Source: Candidatus Vecturithrix granuli
GTDB taxonomy: Bacteria; Moduliflexota; Moduliflexia; Moduliflexales; Moduliflexaceae
DNA: 64,000 bases
NCBI GenBank assembly: GCA_000739535.1
Contig: DF820468.1
Location: 235,685 to 299,684, forward strand
Reading direction: 5' to 3'
The notes under the pieces are model-generated. The model saw only the letters and a list, made by a program, of their open reading frames with translations. It was not told the origin of the DNA and searched no databases. Both the position numbers and the translations under genes were made by a program. Below, one piece after another: positions 18,245 through 26,753 of this stretch (position 1 is its first letter; the number at the start of each line of letters is the position of its first letter).

Positions 18245-19236
18245 GTATCGGGATAGGCTTCGTGCATGGCCAGCATCCGCAGGGCGTGGACGCCCATTTG
18301 CTGACGGGGTACCCGGACCGTAGTTAAAGCCGGACGGATCATCGGCGCAAAATCCAAATCGTCAATACTGACCAGAGCGACATCCTCTGGCACGCGCAGC
18401 CCGTGATCGTGTACCGCGCCTAAGACCCCCAGCGCAACTTCATCGCTGGCGGCAAATATCGCGGTCGGACGCTCAGCCAGATCCAGTAACACTCTGGTGC
18501 CTTCGTATCCTTCTTCCGGCGTATTCTTTTGCTCTCCGGGATGTCGCAGCAAATGCTCATGGTACGGCAATCCATGTTCGAGCAACGCCTGGCGGTATCC
18601 ATCCACTCGGTTATCACGCTTGCCGACAAACCCTATGCATTGATGTCTCAGCGCGATAAGATGCTGGGTGGCAATGCGAGCCGCTCCAATACGATCAAAG
18701 ACGACAGAAGGCAGGTCGGCAATGCTCGCTTCCAGGCAAATGACATTGCTGATGCGTTCCGTAATCCGAGCAATCAACGCGCTGTTCTGTGGATTGGTCA
18801 GGGAATCGTAAGGCGGAAAAAAAATCAGAGCCGAAATTTCTTCAGGATGGACATGCTCATTAAATAAGAGCGGATCGTGCAGTTCTTCTAAAAAATGAAA
18901 GAAACGAATACGCTGCCCCTGCCGATACGCCTCATCATAAATGCCGGATAAGATGTCGCCGTAATAGGGGCGGCGTAAAAATTCACTGCCAGCTCCCATG
19001 ATAATCCCTAATTGATGTTTCACTGGAATCTTGCGGGATTTTAAGCTTTGTGCGTGTTTGTTCGGGCGATAGCCTAAGTCTTCGATGGCTTTTAAGACAC
19101 GCTGTTTCGTTTTTTCGGCCACAGAACGCGGTCCATGATTGATCACATACGAGACCACTGTTGAGGAAACGCCAGCCTGTCTGGCAATATCCTTTTGAGT
19201 CACAGCTATGTGTTTCTGGCTTTTTAATCTGTTCAT
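18181..19236 (-). CDS. LacI family transcriptional repressor
   Basis: 351 residues from the ATG at 19236 (a GTG two codons earlier is possible). Helix-turn-helix at about residues 12-34 ([20 protein letters not shown]), hinge helix with [14 protein letters not shown], and a periplasmic-binding-protein-like sensor domain including [14 protein letters not shown] and [14 protein letters not shown]. It is transcribed away from the sugar importer at 19831-23168, and three copies of a TCTAWACGTATAGA-like palindrome lie in the shared upstream region, so it most likely represses that importer and itself. The inducer is probably the sugar or a derivative carried by the importer. The 3' end overlaps the opposing receptor gene by 64 bp. 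Confidence 0.95.
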   Translation of the reverse strand: MNRLKSQKHIAVTQKDIARQAGVSSTVVSYVINHGPRSVAEKTKQRVLKAIEDLGYRPNKHAQSLKSRKIPVKHQLGIIMGAGSEFLRRPYYGDILSGIYDEAYRQGQRIRFFHFLEELHDPLLFNEHVHPEEISALIFFPPYDSLTNPQNSALIARITERISNVICLEASIADLPSVVFDRIGAARIATQHLIALRHQCIGFVGKRDNRVDGYRQALLEHGLPYHEHLLRHPGEQKNTPEEGYEGTRVLLDLAERPTAIFAASDEVALGVLGAVHDHGLRVPEDVALVSIDDLDFAPMIRPALTTVRVPRQQMGVHALRMLAMHEAYPDTQPVSVVLPTELIVRQSCGTL

Positions 19237-19280
19237 ATTCACTCGTTTCTACGTATTCACCACACAACATAAAATTTTTA

Positions 19281-19294
19281 TCTAAACGTATAGA
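19281..19294. promoter_or_regulatory. LacI-type operator candidate O1
   Basis: TCTAAACGTATAGA, a CG-centred palindrome with one mismatched pair, about 45 bp upstream of the repressor start. Probable autoregulatory site. Confidence 0.65.
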
Positions 19295-19380
19295 CACTAT
19301 GTCTATACCATATAAAAAAGTCAAATAGATTTTCTCTGAAATCTGCTTGAAGTAACAACAAGGATAAGAAATAAGAAAAG

Positions 19381-19432
19381 GATGTCTGACGATTGCATGA
19401 AAACGAATGTTTTTATGCAATCGTCAGACATC
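19381..19432. repeat. Perfect 18-bp-stem hairpin
   Basis: GATGTCTGACGATTGCAT pairs perfectly with ATGCAATCGTCAGACATC around a 16-nt loop and is followed by a CTCTTTTTT run. It resembles a terminator on the plus strand but sits upstream of the importer genes, so it may insulate them from read-through or be an inserted repeat. Confidence 0.7.
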
Positions 19433-19537
19433 TCTTTTTTATGAGAAATCCTGTAGTTACTTATAGTCACAATTTTTCATTGTGGTTTCCTCAATGGTGT
19501 AACAGAAAAATTTTCAAGAAAAATTGTAAAGCATTCA

Positions 19538-19551
19538 TCTATACGTATTTT
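19538..19551. promoter_or_regulatory. LacI-type operator candidate O2
   Basis: TCTATACGTATTTT: the left half matches the consensus fully, the right half is degenerate. It lies 48 bp from O3, nearly five helical turns, a spacing compatible with cooperative binding. Confidence 0.5.
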
Positions 19552-19585
19552 TTTCATTCAGACGGATCATGCTTTAAATAAGCTA

Positions 19586-19599
19586 TCTAATCGTATAGA
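19586..19599. promoter_or_regulatory. LacI-type operator candidate O3
   Basis: TCTAATCGTATAGA, embedded in the longer TATCTAATCGTATAGATA palindrome. It ends 21 bp before the TTGACA box of the importer promoter candidate. Confidence 0.65.
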
Positions 19600-19620
19600 T
19601 AAGAAATCATGAAATTTTCC

Positions 19621-19648
19621 TTGACAACTCTTTCATCCTGGGTATGCT
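19621..19648 (+). promoter_or_regulatory. Candidate promoter of the sugar importer operon
   Basis: TTGACA at 19621 and TATGCT at 19643 with 16 bp between. Transcription from it would leave a leader of roughly 175 nt before the binding-protein gene. Confidence 0.5.
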
Positions 19649-19702
19649 TGTGCACACTTCAGACGAAATGGTCATACGATGATTTACCCTGTACCTCACG
19701 CA

Positions 19703-19757
19703 CGAGGAGGTGATGGCTTGCCTGTGCGAAACACATAACGGGATGTGATACCCCGTT
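19703..19757 (+). other. Possible leader ORF and hairpin ahead of the importer
   Basis: GAGGAGGTGATGG contains a nearly complete anti-16S match. An ATG at 19713 gives an 11-codon ORF ending at 19748; a TTG at 19718, better spaced, gives six codons ending at 19738. Right after it, ACGGG pairs with CCCGT (19738-19756). This could be an attenuator-like leader or chance. Confidence 0.3.
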
Positions 19758-19830
19758 TTGCCCGATGTATTTCATAACGAGTTCTTATTTTCATCAAATA
19801 TATTTCGACACCTTATGTAGGAGGAAGAGT

Positions 19831-21075
19831 ATGAAAAAGATTCTTGTGTTGACGATGATGTTTGTACTGGCTGCTGGTTTGTCTCTGGCCTATGCCGAAG
19901 AATTAACTATCAATAGCATGCATAGCGACCCCTTGCCCAAAGAAACGCTTGAGGCACTGGTCGCAAAATTTCAGGAGTTGAACCCTGACATTCAGGTCAA
20001 AGTGAATACGACCGCGCACGAAGAGTTCAAAAAAGCGGTCAGAATATGGTTGGCTTCAGATACGCCGCCCGATGTGATCACCTGGTTTGCCGGTAATCGT
20101 GCTATGTTTTTTATTGATAAAGGCCTGATTCTCAACATTACGGATGTGTGGCAAGAAGCCGGATTGTTTGAGAAGTTTCCCAAAGCCTTCCAGAGCATTA
20201 GCATGAGGGATGAGAAGGCCTATTTTCTGCCAGATAGCTATTACTGGTGGGCGATCTATTATCGCAAATCCATTTTTGAACAACACAACATTACGCCTCC
20301 GAAAACCTGGGAAGAACTGCTCAACGTGTGTGCGCTGTTGAAAGAAAAGGGAATTACGCCCTTCACCATCGGCACCAAATACCGCTGGACCGCCGCTGCC
20401 TGGTTTGACTACATTAATATGCGCATCAATGGACCTCAATTCCACATGGATCTCATGTTTGGCAAAGTACCCTATAATGATGAACGTGTCCTGAAAGTGT
20501 TCAGCGTGTGGCGCGAATTCCTGGATAAGGGCTATTTCCTGGAAAATGCCGCATCCTATTCCTGGCAGGAGGCCCTTACATTTTTGGTACAGGGACAATC
20601 AGCCATGTATCTGATGGGGCAATTCATCATGGATAGCGTGCCGGACGATGTGGAGGCTGATCTGGATTTCTTCCAATTCCCGATTATCGATCCTGCTGTG
20701 CCGGTAGGCGAAGACGCCCCGACCGATGGTTACATGATTCCGGCCAAAGCCGCCCATCCTGAAGCGGCCAAAAAATTCCTGAAATTCCTCTCTTCAAAGG
20801 AAGCGCAGGAAATTCAGGTCGCCAAAACCGGAAGAGTCGTGACGAATAAAGAGATTCCTCTGGATCTCTATCCGCCGGCCACGCAGAAAGGGATTCAAAT
20901 GATGCAAGGGGTTGATGCGCTGGCGCAATTTTACGATCGCGATACGCTCCCTGAGATGGCAGATAAAGGTATGGATGGCTTCATGGAATTCTGGTATAAA
21001 CCGGATAATATTCAACAGATTTTAGACCGTCTGGAAAAAGAGCGTGACCGCATTTTCAAACTGCCTCAGGAATAA
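19831..21075 (+). CDS. Carbohydrate ABC transporter substrate-binding protein (CUT1)
   Basis: 414 residues from the ATG at 19831, chosen because TAGGAGGAAG precedes it and a signal peptide (ILVLTMMFVLAAGLSLAYA) starts there. The mature protein belongs to the extracellular solute-binding family 1: ELNPDIQVKVNTTAHEEFKK, PDVITWFAGN, YYRKSIFEQHNITPPKTWEELL and a late GYMIPAKAAHPEAAKKFLKFL. It binds a sugar or oligosaccharide in the periplasm and delivers it to the two permeases downstream. It is first in an operon that probably runs to the glycosyltransferase genes at 25975 and is likely under the divergent LacI-type repressor. Confidence 0.93.
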   Translation: MKKILVLTMMFVLAAGLSLAYAEELTINSMHSDPLPKETLEALVAKFQELNPDIQVKVNTTAHEEFKKAVRIWLASDTPPDVITWFAGNRAMFFIDKGLILNITDVWQEAGLFEKFPKAFQSISMRDEKAYFLPDSYYWWAIYYRKSIFEQHNITPPKTWEELLNVCALLKEKGITPFTIGTKYRWTAAAWFDYINMRINGPQFHMDLMFGKVPYNDERVLKVFSVWREFLDKGYFLENAASYSWQEALTFLVQGQSAMYLMGQFIMDSVPDDVEADLDFFQFPIIDPAVPVGEDAPTDGYMIPAKAAHPEAAKKFLKFLSSKEAQEIQVAKTGRVVTNKEIPLDLYPPATQKGIQMMQGVDALAQFYDRDTLPEMADKGMDGFMEFWYKPDNIQQILDRLEKERDRIFKLPQE

Positions 21076-21159
21076 CCCACGCACGGGGAGGACGCTGATC
21101 CTCCCCCATATTCGATTTCTTGCTGGAATGCGGCAGAAGTGTTAAGTTTTGCACATTCT

Positions 21160-21240
21160 CTTCACCTCAACTTCGCTTGGTGAGCGGAAGCTCGGATTCT
21201 GATATCGAGCGGAAACCCGGACGTCGAGCGGAGTCGAGAC
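21160..21240. repeat. GTCGAGCGGAGTCGAGA-type repeat between binding-protein and permease genes
   Basis: CACCTCAACTTCGCTTGGTG, two GAGCGGAA units and a terminal GTCGAGCGGAGTCGAGAC; family of 4211-4263. It lies in the 215-bp gap between the binding-protein and first permease genes. Confidence 0.65.
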
Positions 21241-21289
21241 GTAAATTTTGACGAGAGCTTAACAGTCTTGCCTTATGGAGGGTCTGGTT

Positions 21290-22201
21290 GTGACCGCAAA
21301 AAAACTCACGCCCTGGTTGTTTTTGGCCGTACCTTTGCTGCTCTATTTCTTCTGGATCATCGGCCCCGCGCTCTATACGATGTATTTGAGCCTCACCGAA
21401 TGGGATGGTCTTTCCGCGCCAATCTTTATCGGGTTCGACAATTTCCGCTTACTCTTTTTTGGTGATCCCGTATTTATCACGTCATTGATGAATAATGTGA
21501 AATGGCTGCTGATTTTTCTTGTCATTCCTGTGATCTTAGGGCTGTCACTGGCCATGATTCTGAATAGGAACATCCAGGGCGAAAAATTCTTCAAAGCGGC
21601 CATTTATTCCCCCATGATTCTTTCTCCGGCGGTGATCGGCTTGATCTGGGGTTGGATTTATGATCCGGCCGGAGGCTTGCTGAATACGACGCTGTCGGTC
21701 ATTGGCGTCAAAGGCATTATTGCCGCGCTGATGGGCTTATCCAAAGGTGCGAATCCGGGTTGGCTGAGCGACCCGGATATTGTGCTGTATTGCATTATTG
21801 CGGCGGCAGCCTGGCGCCATACCGGCTATGTCATGATTCTGTATTTAACGGGATTAAAGGGGATTCCCGGCGATGTAATTGAAGCGGCCAAAGTTGACGG
21901 CGCAAAGGGCTGGACTCTGTTCTGGCATATTTTACTGCCCCTGCTCAAACCCGCGACGATTATTGTCGTTGTCGTCACAATAATTGAATCGCTACGCGCC
22001 TTTGATATGGTGAATATCATGACACAAGGCGGGCCATTCAACTCATCAAACGTGCTTGCGAATTTTATGTATATGGAGGCATTCAAAAACTATCGTATGG
22101 GCTACGGCGCAGCCATTGCGGTGGTATTGTTCATCATTATGTTTGGATTTATCGTGCTCTATCTGCGTGAAGTTGTCAAATCCGAAACAGATTTATCCTG
22201 A
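21290..22201 (+). CDS. Sugar ABC transporter permease, MalF type
   Basis: 303 residues from a GTG at 21290, preferred because GGAGGG lies 7 nt before it; an ATG at 21275 sits on top of that same GGAGG and has no SD of its own. Six predicted membrane helices and the permease signature EAAKVDGAKGWTLFWHILLPLLKP near residue 200, which contacts the ATPase. The long loop after the third helix (residues about 140-165) is typical of MalF/UgpA types. Partner of the permease at 22299. No ATPase gene in the operon. Confidence 0.93.
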   Translation: MTAKKLTPWLFLAVPLLLYFFWIIGPALYTMYLSLTEWDGLSAPIFIGFDNFRLLFFGDPVFITSLMNNVKWLLIFLVIPVILGLSLAMILNRNIQGEKFFKAAIYSPMILSPAVIGLIWGWIYDPAGGLLNTTLSVIGVKGIIAALMGLSKGANPGWLSDPDIVLYCIIAAAAWRHTGYVMILYLTGLKGIPGDVIEAAKVDGAKGWTLFWHILLPLLKPATIIVVVVTIIESLRAFDMVNIMTQGGPFNSSNVLANFMYMEAFKNYRMGYGAAIAVVLFIIMFGFIVLYLREVVKSETDLS

Positions 22202-22210
22202 TAAATGAGA

Positions 22211-22275
22211 TGTAGCGCGAAATTCCTTTTCGCGCATACGCCTGACATGGCCGCGAAAAGGAATTTCGTGCTACA
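22211..22275. repeat. TGTAGCGCGAAATTCC palindrome between permease genes
   Basis: TGTAGCGCGAAATTCCTTTT and inverted AAAAGGAATTTCGTGCTACA separated by about 25 nt. Same family as 14815-14867. It sits inside the operon, between the two permease genes. Confidence 0.85.
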
Positions 22276-22298
22276 TTTTCAAAAGAGGTTTCTACATC

Positions 22299-23168
22299 AT
22301 GGCGCAAGCAGTAATGATCCCAAAAGGCGGAACTGCCGGTGAAGTTCAGCACCCCTTCGTGAAACCGCTCCTTTTTATCCTGATGCTGAGTTTTGTGATT
22401 GTTTGGTTATTGCCGGTGTTCGGCGGCATTCTCACATCTATTCGCAGCATGGATGATTTAACGCGCAACGGCTTCTGGGCGATGCCGGAAAGCTTTTCGC
22501 TTGAATATTTCAAACAAGCCTGGACAATCGGGATGCTAGGGCGTTACCTTTACAACAGCTTTATTATTACTCTTCCGGCCCTGACCGCCACGCTGTTTTT
22601 ATCGTCTCTGGCCGCGTTCGCGCTGGCGGGTTATCGTTTTAAAGGCAACTTTGCCATTTATGTTACCTTTGTGGGCGGCATGCTGCTCCCCTTCCAATTG
22701 CTCATGCTGCCGATTTTTAAACTGAGCAATTTTCTCAAAGTGTATGACACCTACTGGGGCTTAATCCTGATTCATGCGGCTTTCCAGTTAGGATTCTGTA
22801 CCTTCTTTCTCAGAAATTTCATGCTGACTGTGCCGTCCCAACTGGCGGAAGCGGCGCGGATTGACGGGTGCAGGGAATTCGGCATCTATGCCAAAATCTA
22901 CCTGCCGCTCTCGCTGCCGGCCATAGCGGCGGTAGGCACGCTGGAATTCACCTGGATCTTTAACGATTATCTCTGGGCTTTGGTTTTACTCAAAGATAAC
23001 AACTTAAAACCGGTCACAACGGGTCTATCAACGCTGCAAGGGCAATATATCTCTTCCTGGAACGTGCTTGTGGCCGGGTCATTGTTAGCTACCATCCCTA
23101 CCGTCGTCGTTTTCATATTTCTGCAACGGTATTTTATCGAAGGCCTAACCATGGGATCAGGAAAATAA
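22299..23168 (+). CDS. Carbohydrate ABC transporter permease, MalG type
   Basis: 289 residues. Six predicted membrane helices after a 25-residue cytosolic N-terminus, and the signature EAARIDGCREFGIYAKIYLP near residue 187. The C-terminal stretch YFIEGLTMGSGK is typical of MalG-like subunits. It completes the importer formed with the gene at 21290 and the binding protein at 19831. AGAGG precedes the ATG by 10 nt. Confidence 0.93.
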   Translation: MAQAVMIPKGGTAGEVQHPFVKPLLFILMLSFVIVWLLPVFGGILTSIRSMDDLTRNGFWAMPESFSLEYFKQAWTIGMLGRYLYNSFIITLPALTATLFLSSLAAFALAGYRFKGNFAIYVTFVGGMLLPFQLLMLPIFKLSNFLKVYDTYWGLILIHAAFQLGFCTFFLRNFMLTVPSQLAEAARIDGCREFGIYAKIYLPLSLPAIAAVGTLEFTWIFNDYLWALVLLKDNNLKPVTTGLSTLQGQYISSWNVLVAGSLLATIPTVVVFIFLQRYFIEGLTMGSGK

Positions 23169-23172
23169 AAAG

Positions 23173-23206
23173 AGAAATCCGGGTTTTGACAAAAACCCGG
23201 GTTCTT
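23173..23206. repeat. CCGGGTTTTGACAAAAACCCGG hairpin
   Basis: GAAATCCGGGTTTTGAC with inverted AAAAACCCGGGTTCTT, four bases after the permease stop codon; the next gene's SD follows directly. Confidence 0.75.
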
Positions 23207-23224
23207 ACATGGAGGAGCGATGCT

Positions 23225-24748
23225 ATGAAAATGGAAAATGGGCGTTTTATCTTGTACGGCAACGCCTTAAGCGAATCTCATTCACAGAAAGCCATCAAAT
23301 GGCAAAACATGTTTATTAAAAAATTCAACTACGATCCGAACGAACGCTATACGCTGAGTCTGGAAGAAAATCCATATTTAGGCCCGATTTTTGGCTTAAA
23401 GAATATTGTGCGCAGCGACAAGGGGGAACCGATCAGCAAGGAAAATACCGTGATTTGCAGCACGATCCGTATGGGGTTCGGTCATTATCGTATTGCTATG
23501 GCCGGGGCCTCCTGCGCCAAAGCCATGGGATTCACGCCCTATTGGCTTGATCTGCTGGCGATTCCGGGCATCACGACCGATATTATCAACTATTGTAACA
23601 CCTGGTATAGCAAATTTTCACGCATCTCGCAGCGCAGCAAATTTTTCAATAAATATGTGTGGGAATCGGTCACCACGGGCGAACCGACCCTGCCGGGTTT
23701 ATCTTTCCTGCTCAATAATTGGATCGTGGGCTGGCCCTGGCGTTTTTTAAAAACCAATGTCAAAGATTGTAAGATGAGCGAACTGTTTCGGAATTTACAT
23801 CAGGCGTTGCCGTCGGATATGCCAGTTTTGACGGCGCACATGTGGAACTGCATGGGCGCGGTGGCGGGCGGCATGACGAACGTGGTGGACATGATGTTCG
23901 ATAACTGGCCGATGGCTTTTCAACTAACCGAAGGCGCGAAACATGGCGTACAATCTCCCTCCGGCTATTACGGCTTCCGCGCCATGCGCGGGTTTGATGA
24001 ACATGGCAAGATTATGAAGCCGACGCCCCCTGATGCCATTTATTACGTCGGCCATCATGTGGATCATGAACTGGTGGAAAATATCGAAGGTGATTGCGAA
24101 GCTCGGCTGCGGCGTATGCATAACCATGAACCGCGCCGTTTTATGTTGACCATGGGCGGCGCGGGCGCACAGCGCGAACTGTTTAAAGCGATGATCGAGC
24201 ATTGCATCCCGCTGATCAAGCAGGATAAAGTGACCTTGTTTGTGAATCTGGGGGATCACAAAGATAACTGGACCTGGTTGGAAACAGAACTTGCCGGGTA
24301 TAAAGAAATGCTACACACACATTTCACCTGGGAGGATACACAAGCCTTTGCAGATCAAATTCGAGTTCAGGCCGCCAATGGGCTGCATGTGTTCTTGCAC
24401 GATAACATCTTCCACGCAGTTTATGCGACCAACTATCTCATGCGGGTTGTGGATGTCATGATCACCAAACCGAGCGAGTTAGCGTTTTATCCTGTGCCCA
24501 AAATCTTCAATGAGCGCGTCGGCGGGCATGAAATGTGGGGCGCGATTCGCGGCGCGGAACTCGGCGACGGCACGGTGGAAGTGCGCACCATTCCGCAAAC
24601 CCTGCAAGCCATTGATTTGCTGACCGATGCCAGTGATCTGTTAGCGATGTACTGTGACTGTATCGTCAAAAATAAACGCATCGGTGTCTATGACGGCGCG
24701 TATAAGTGCGTCGAACTCGCCACCGGCAAAAAATTCGAACGCAAATAA
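23225..24748 (+). CDS. GT-B-like putative glycosyltransferase
   Basis: 507 residues from the ATG at 23225, which has GGAGGAG 7 nt ahead. An N-terminal nucleotide-fold-like motif CSTIRMGFGHYRIAMAGAS near residue 96 and a second Rossmann-like start FMLTMGGAGAQRELFKA near 316 are reminiscent of MurG and monogalactosyldiacylglycerol synthases. The part between is large and aromatic-rich, and a C-terminal segment DVMITKPSELAFYPVPKI resembles the acceptor/nucleotide end of GT-B enzymes. I do not recognise the exact family. Its position between a sugar importer and a GT4 gene hints at glycolipid or storage-glycan synthesis, but this is inference. Confidence 0.5.
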   Translation: MKMENGRFILYGNALSESHSQKAIKWQNMFIKKFNYDPNERYTLSLEENPYLGPIFGLKNIVRSDKGEPISKENTVICSTIRMGFGHYRIAMAGASCAKAMGFTPYWLDLLAIPGITTDIINYCNTWYSKFSRISQRSKFFNKYVWESVTTGEPTLPGLSFLLNNWIVGWPWRFLKTNVKDCKMSELFRNLHQALPSDMPVLTAHMWNCMGAVAGGMTNVVDMMFDNWPMAFQLTEGAKHGVQSPSGYYGFRAMRGFDEHGKIMKPTPPDAIYYVGHHVDHELVENIEGDCEARLRRMHNHEPRRFMLTMGGAGAQRELFKAMIEHCIPLIKQDKVTLFVNLGDHKDNWTWLETELAGYKEMLHTHFTWEDTQAFADQIRVQAANGLHVFLHDNIFHAVYATNYLMRVVDVMITKPSELAFYPVPKIFNERVGGHEMWGAIRGAELGDGTVEVRTIPQTLQAIDLLTDASDLLAMYCDCIVKNKRIGVYDGAYKCVELATGKKFERK

Positions 24749-24796
24749 GTTTTCCATGGAGGCCATCTTCCGAGGTGTCCTCCACATTGCTTGCTG

Positions 24797-25975
24797 ATGA
24801 AGATTGGAATTTTTACGGACTGTTATTTCCCTACCAAAAACGGCATTTCTACCTCGATTGTCCATCTGAAAGAAGGATTGGAACAACAGGGCCATCAGGT
24901 CATGATCTTGACCGTCAAGTATCCGCACTATGAAAAACAAGAACCCACAATTTATCGGTTTCCCTCATTTCCCTTCAACTCCATGCTGGAACTACGGGTA
25001 GGGCTGGCAGCGCAACGCACGCTGAACCGGATCGTGCAAACACGACAGTTTGACATTCTGCACACCCACACAGAATTTAGTCTGGGTTGGTCTGCCAAAC
25101 GTGCAGCCCGAACCCTGTACCTTCCCATTGTCCATACGGTGCACACCATGTATCAGGACTATCGTCATTATCTCTGGGGCGGGAAATGTGTGTCTCCAAA
25201 CATGATTCAATGGTTCTTCACCCGATTTTTGGCCGGTTACGATGCGGTGATCTGCCCTTCACAAAAAATGCAAGCATACCTGTCAGGCTTTCTCCCCGCA
25301 CTGAAAACGGTTGTGATCGGCAATGGCGTGTCCCAAACTCGATTTTCGCCGAATCGGTTGACAACAGAAGAACGCGCACGAATCCGCGGCAATGTGGGGC
25401 TCTGCGCTTCAGACAAGATGATCCTTTTTGTCGGTCGTTTAGCTCAGGAGAAGCGAGTTTTGGAACTCTTGCGTGTGTTGGCTTCGCTTTTACAACAGCA
25501 TCCGCACTATAAAATCGTGTTTGTCGGCGACGGCCCCTTGCATCAGCAAATACAATCGTTGGCTCGAAAACACGCTATCGCCCAGCAGGTGATTTTGACA
25601 GGCTACATACCCTGGGAGAACATGTATAACATTTATGCCCTGGCGGATTTGTTTGTGACCGCTTCGCTTAGCGAGGTGCATCCCATGACCCTGATTGAAG
25701 CCGCAATGTGCGGATTACCGATTGTCGTCCGGCGTGACAAGAGTTATACGGATATCGTGCAAGATGATTGCAACGGCTGCCTGGCTGACACAGATGGACA
25801 ACTTGCCGAGCAGGTCGCCGCGCTCCTGCAAGATGATGTGAAACGACATATATTCTCACAACACGCTCTGAGTGTCGCCGAAAAATTGACGAGTGAAAAA
25901 TATGTTGAACGCTGTGAAGCCTTATATAAGGATGTTATTCAGAGAAAAATTCTTACCACAGATACCCACAGATAG
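24797..25975 (+). CDS. Glycosyltransferase family 4
   Basis: 392 residues from the ATG at 24797. Begins KIGIFTDCYFPTKNGISTSI, the GT4 start typical of diacylglycerol glucosyltransferases and similar cytosolic-face enzymes. The C-terminal Rossmann half has FVGRLAQEKRVLELL near residue 213 and the retaining-enzyme E-x7-E motif in SEVHPMTLIEAAMCGLP near 292. Donor probably UDP- or GDP-sugar. The close relation to glycolipid synthases (alpha-monoglucosyl-diacylglycerol type) is my reading of the N-terminus. It follows the GT-B-like gene by 48 bp and likely shares its transcript. Confidence 0.88.
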   Translation: MKIGIFTDCYFPTKNGISTSIVHLKEGLEQQGHQVMILTVKYPHYEKQEPTIYRFPSFPFNSMLELRVGLAAQRTLNRIVQTRQFDILHTHTEFSLGWSAKRAARTLYLPIVHTVHTMYQDYRHYLWGGKCVSPNMIQWFFTRFLAGYDAVICPSQKMQAYLSGFLPALKTVVIGNGVSQTRFSPNRLTTEERARIRGNVGLCASDKMILFVGRLAQEKRVLELLRVLASLLQQHPHYKIVFVGDGPLHQQIQSLARKHAIAQQVILTGYIPWENMYNIYALADLFVTASLSEVHPMTLIEAAMCGLPIVVRRDKSYTDIVQDDCNGCLADTDGQLAEQVAALLQDDVKRHIFSQHALSVAEKLTSEKYVERCEALYKDVIQRKILTTDTHR

Positions 25976-26145
25976 ACACAGATATTTTTGACATGTTTCA
26001 CAGACACCCCGGTTGTCCGAGAGGTCACCTGGGGTATTCCCTCCTGTCATGAGCAATACCCGGTGACTCACTATGTTCGACAACCGGGATTTCTGAATCA
26101 TGCCATATTTTTCTGTTATCAGTGTCCATCTGTGTATATCTGTGG
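25956..26145. repeat. Nested 190-bp palindromic element
   Basis: Outer arms CCACAGATACCCACAGATAG and its inverted counterpart ATATCTGTGG; inner arms CCCGGTTGTC/GACAACCGGG and GGTATT/AATACC. It has no ORF. The form is that of a MITE-like or REP-like insertion. Confidence 0.7.
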
Positions 26146-26203
26146 TTCAATATATTGACAGAATACAAAAAAGGGTATATGCTATAACAAAAGGAATCAG
26201 GCA

Positions 26204-26239
26204 GAGAAACCGGGTTTTTGACAAAAATCCAGTTTCTTA
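26204..26239. repeat. ACCGGGTTTTTGAC hairpin repeat
   Basis: AGAAACCGGGTTTTTGAC with AAAAATCCAGTTTCTT; ends 18 bp before the CULT-gene start. Confidence 0.7.
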
Positions 26240-26257
26240 CATGCTGCGGTGGAGATC

Positions 26258-26665
26258 ATGGGACTGAAACAGGGCGAATTTACGCATAACAAGCTGGAGC
26301 AGAGCCAACTCACTGCAACCAAAAATACCGATGAACCGGAACGGCGGCGTTTTCTCTACTGCACAGCATGTCATGCGCCGATTACCCGCCAGACCGATCG
26401 GATCAGCATTAATGAACAGCATGAACATGTGTTTGCCAATCCGCACGGCTATATTTATCACATCGGCTGTTTTGCCCAGGCTCAGGGCTGTGTGAGAGCC
26501 GGTGAAGAAACCGATTTTTTTTCCTGGTTTCCCGGTTATGCCTGGCAAATTGCCCTGTGCGGACGTTGTCTGGCGTTTTTAGGCTGGGCCTTCCATTCCT
26601 CGCAATCGCAATTTTGGGGCCTGATTTTGGATAAATTGATCGCTGGTGAAGAGAAAATATCTTGA
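26258..26665 (+). CDS. Stand-alone CULT (cereblon-like) domain protein
   Basis: 135 residues from the ATG at 26258 (GGTGGAG just ahead; a GTG at 26249 is possible). The protein is essentially one CULT domain: zinc pair CTAC (Cys35, Cys38), a GYIYHIGCF segment, then FSWFPGYAWQIALCGRCLAF and LGWAF. Trp90, Trp96 and Trp110 have the 6- and 14-residue spacing of human cereblon's aromatic cage (Trp380/386/400) and of the Magnetospirillum single-domain homologue; Phe112 matches cereblon Phe402. The second zinc pair is Cys101/Cys104. Such proteins bind uridine, thalidomide and cyclic-imide ligands in vitro; their bacterial role is unknown. clpS and clpA follow directly on the same strand, suggesting a link to protein degradation. 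Confidence 0.88.
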   Translation: MGLKQGEFTHNKLEQSQLTATKNTDEPERRRFLYCTACHAPITRQTDRISINEQHEHVFANPHGYIYHIGCFAQAQGCVRAGEETDFFSWFPGYAWQIALCGRCLAFLGWAFHSSQSQFWGLILDKLIAGEEKIS

Positions 26666-26753
26666 CTCATTGACAGCAAGAGAACTTGTTGTAGTTTAAG
26701 GAACTACATGAATAAAGACTAAGCAAGAATTGACTTTTTATAGAGATACAACT

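Larger units (their letters stand above)
19243..19830. other. Divergent regulatory region between the repressor and the sugar importer
   Basis: 588 bp. It holds three operator candidates (19281, 19538, 19586), an 18-bp-stem hairpin (19381-19432), a TTGACA/TATGCT promoter candidate (19621) and a possible leader ORF with a near-perfect SD (19701-19748). No other gene seen. Confidence 0.6.
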
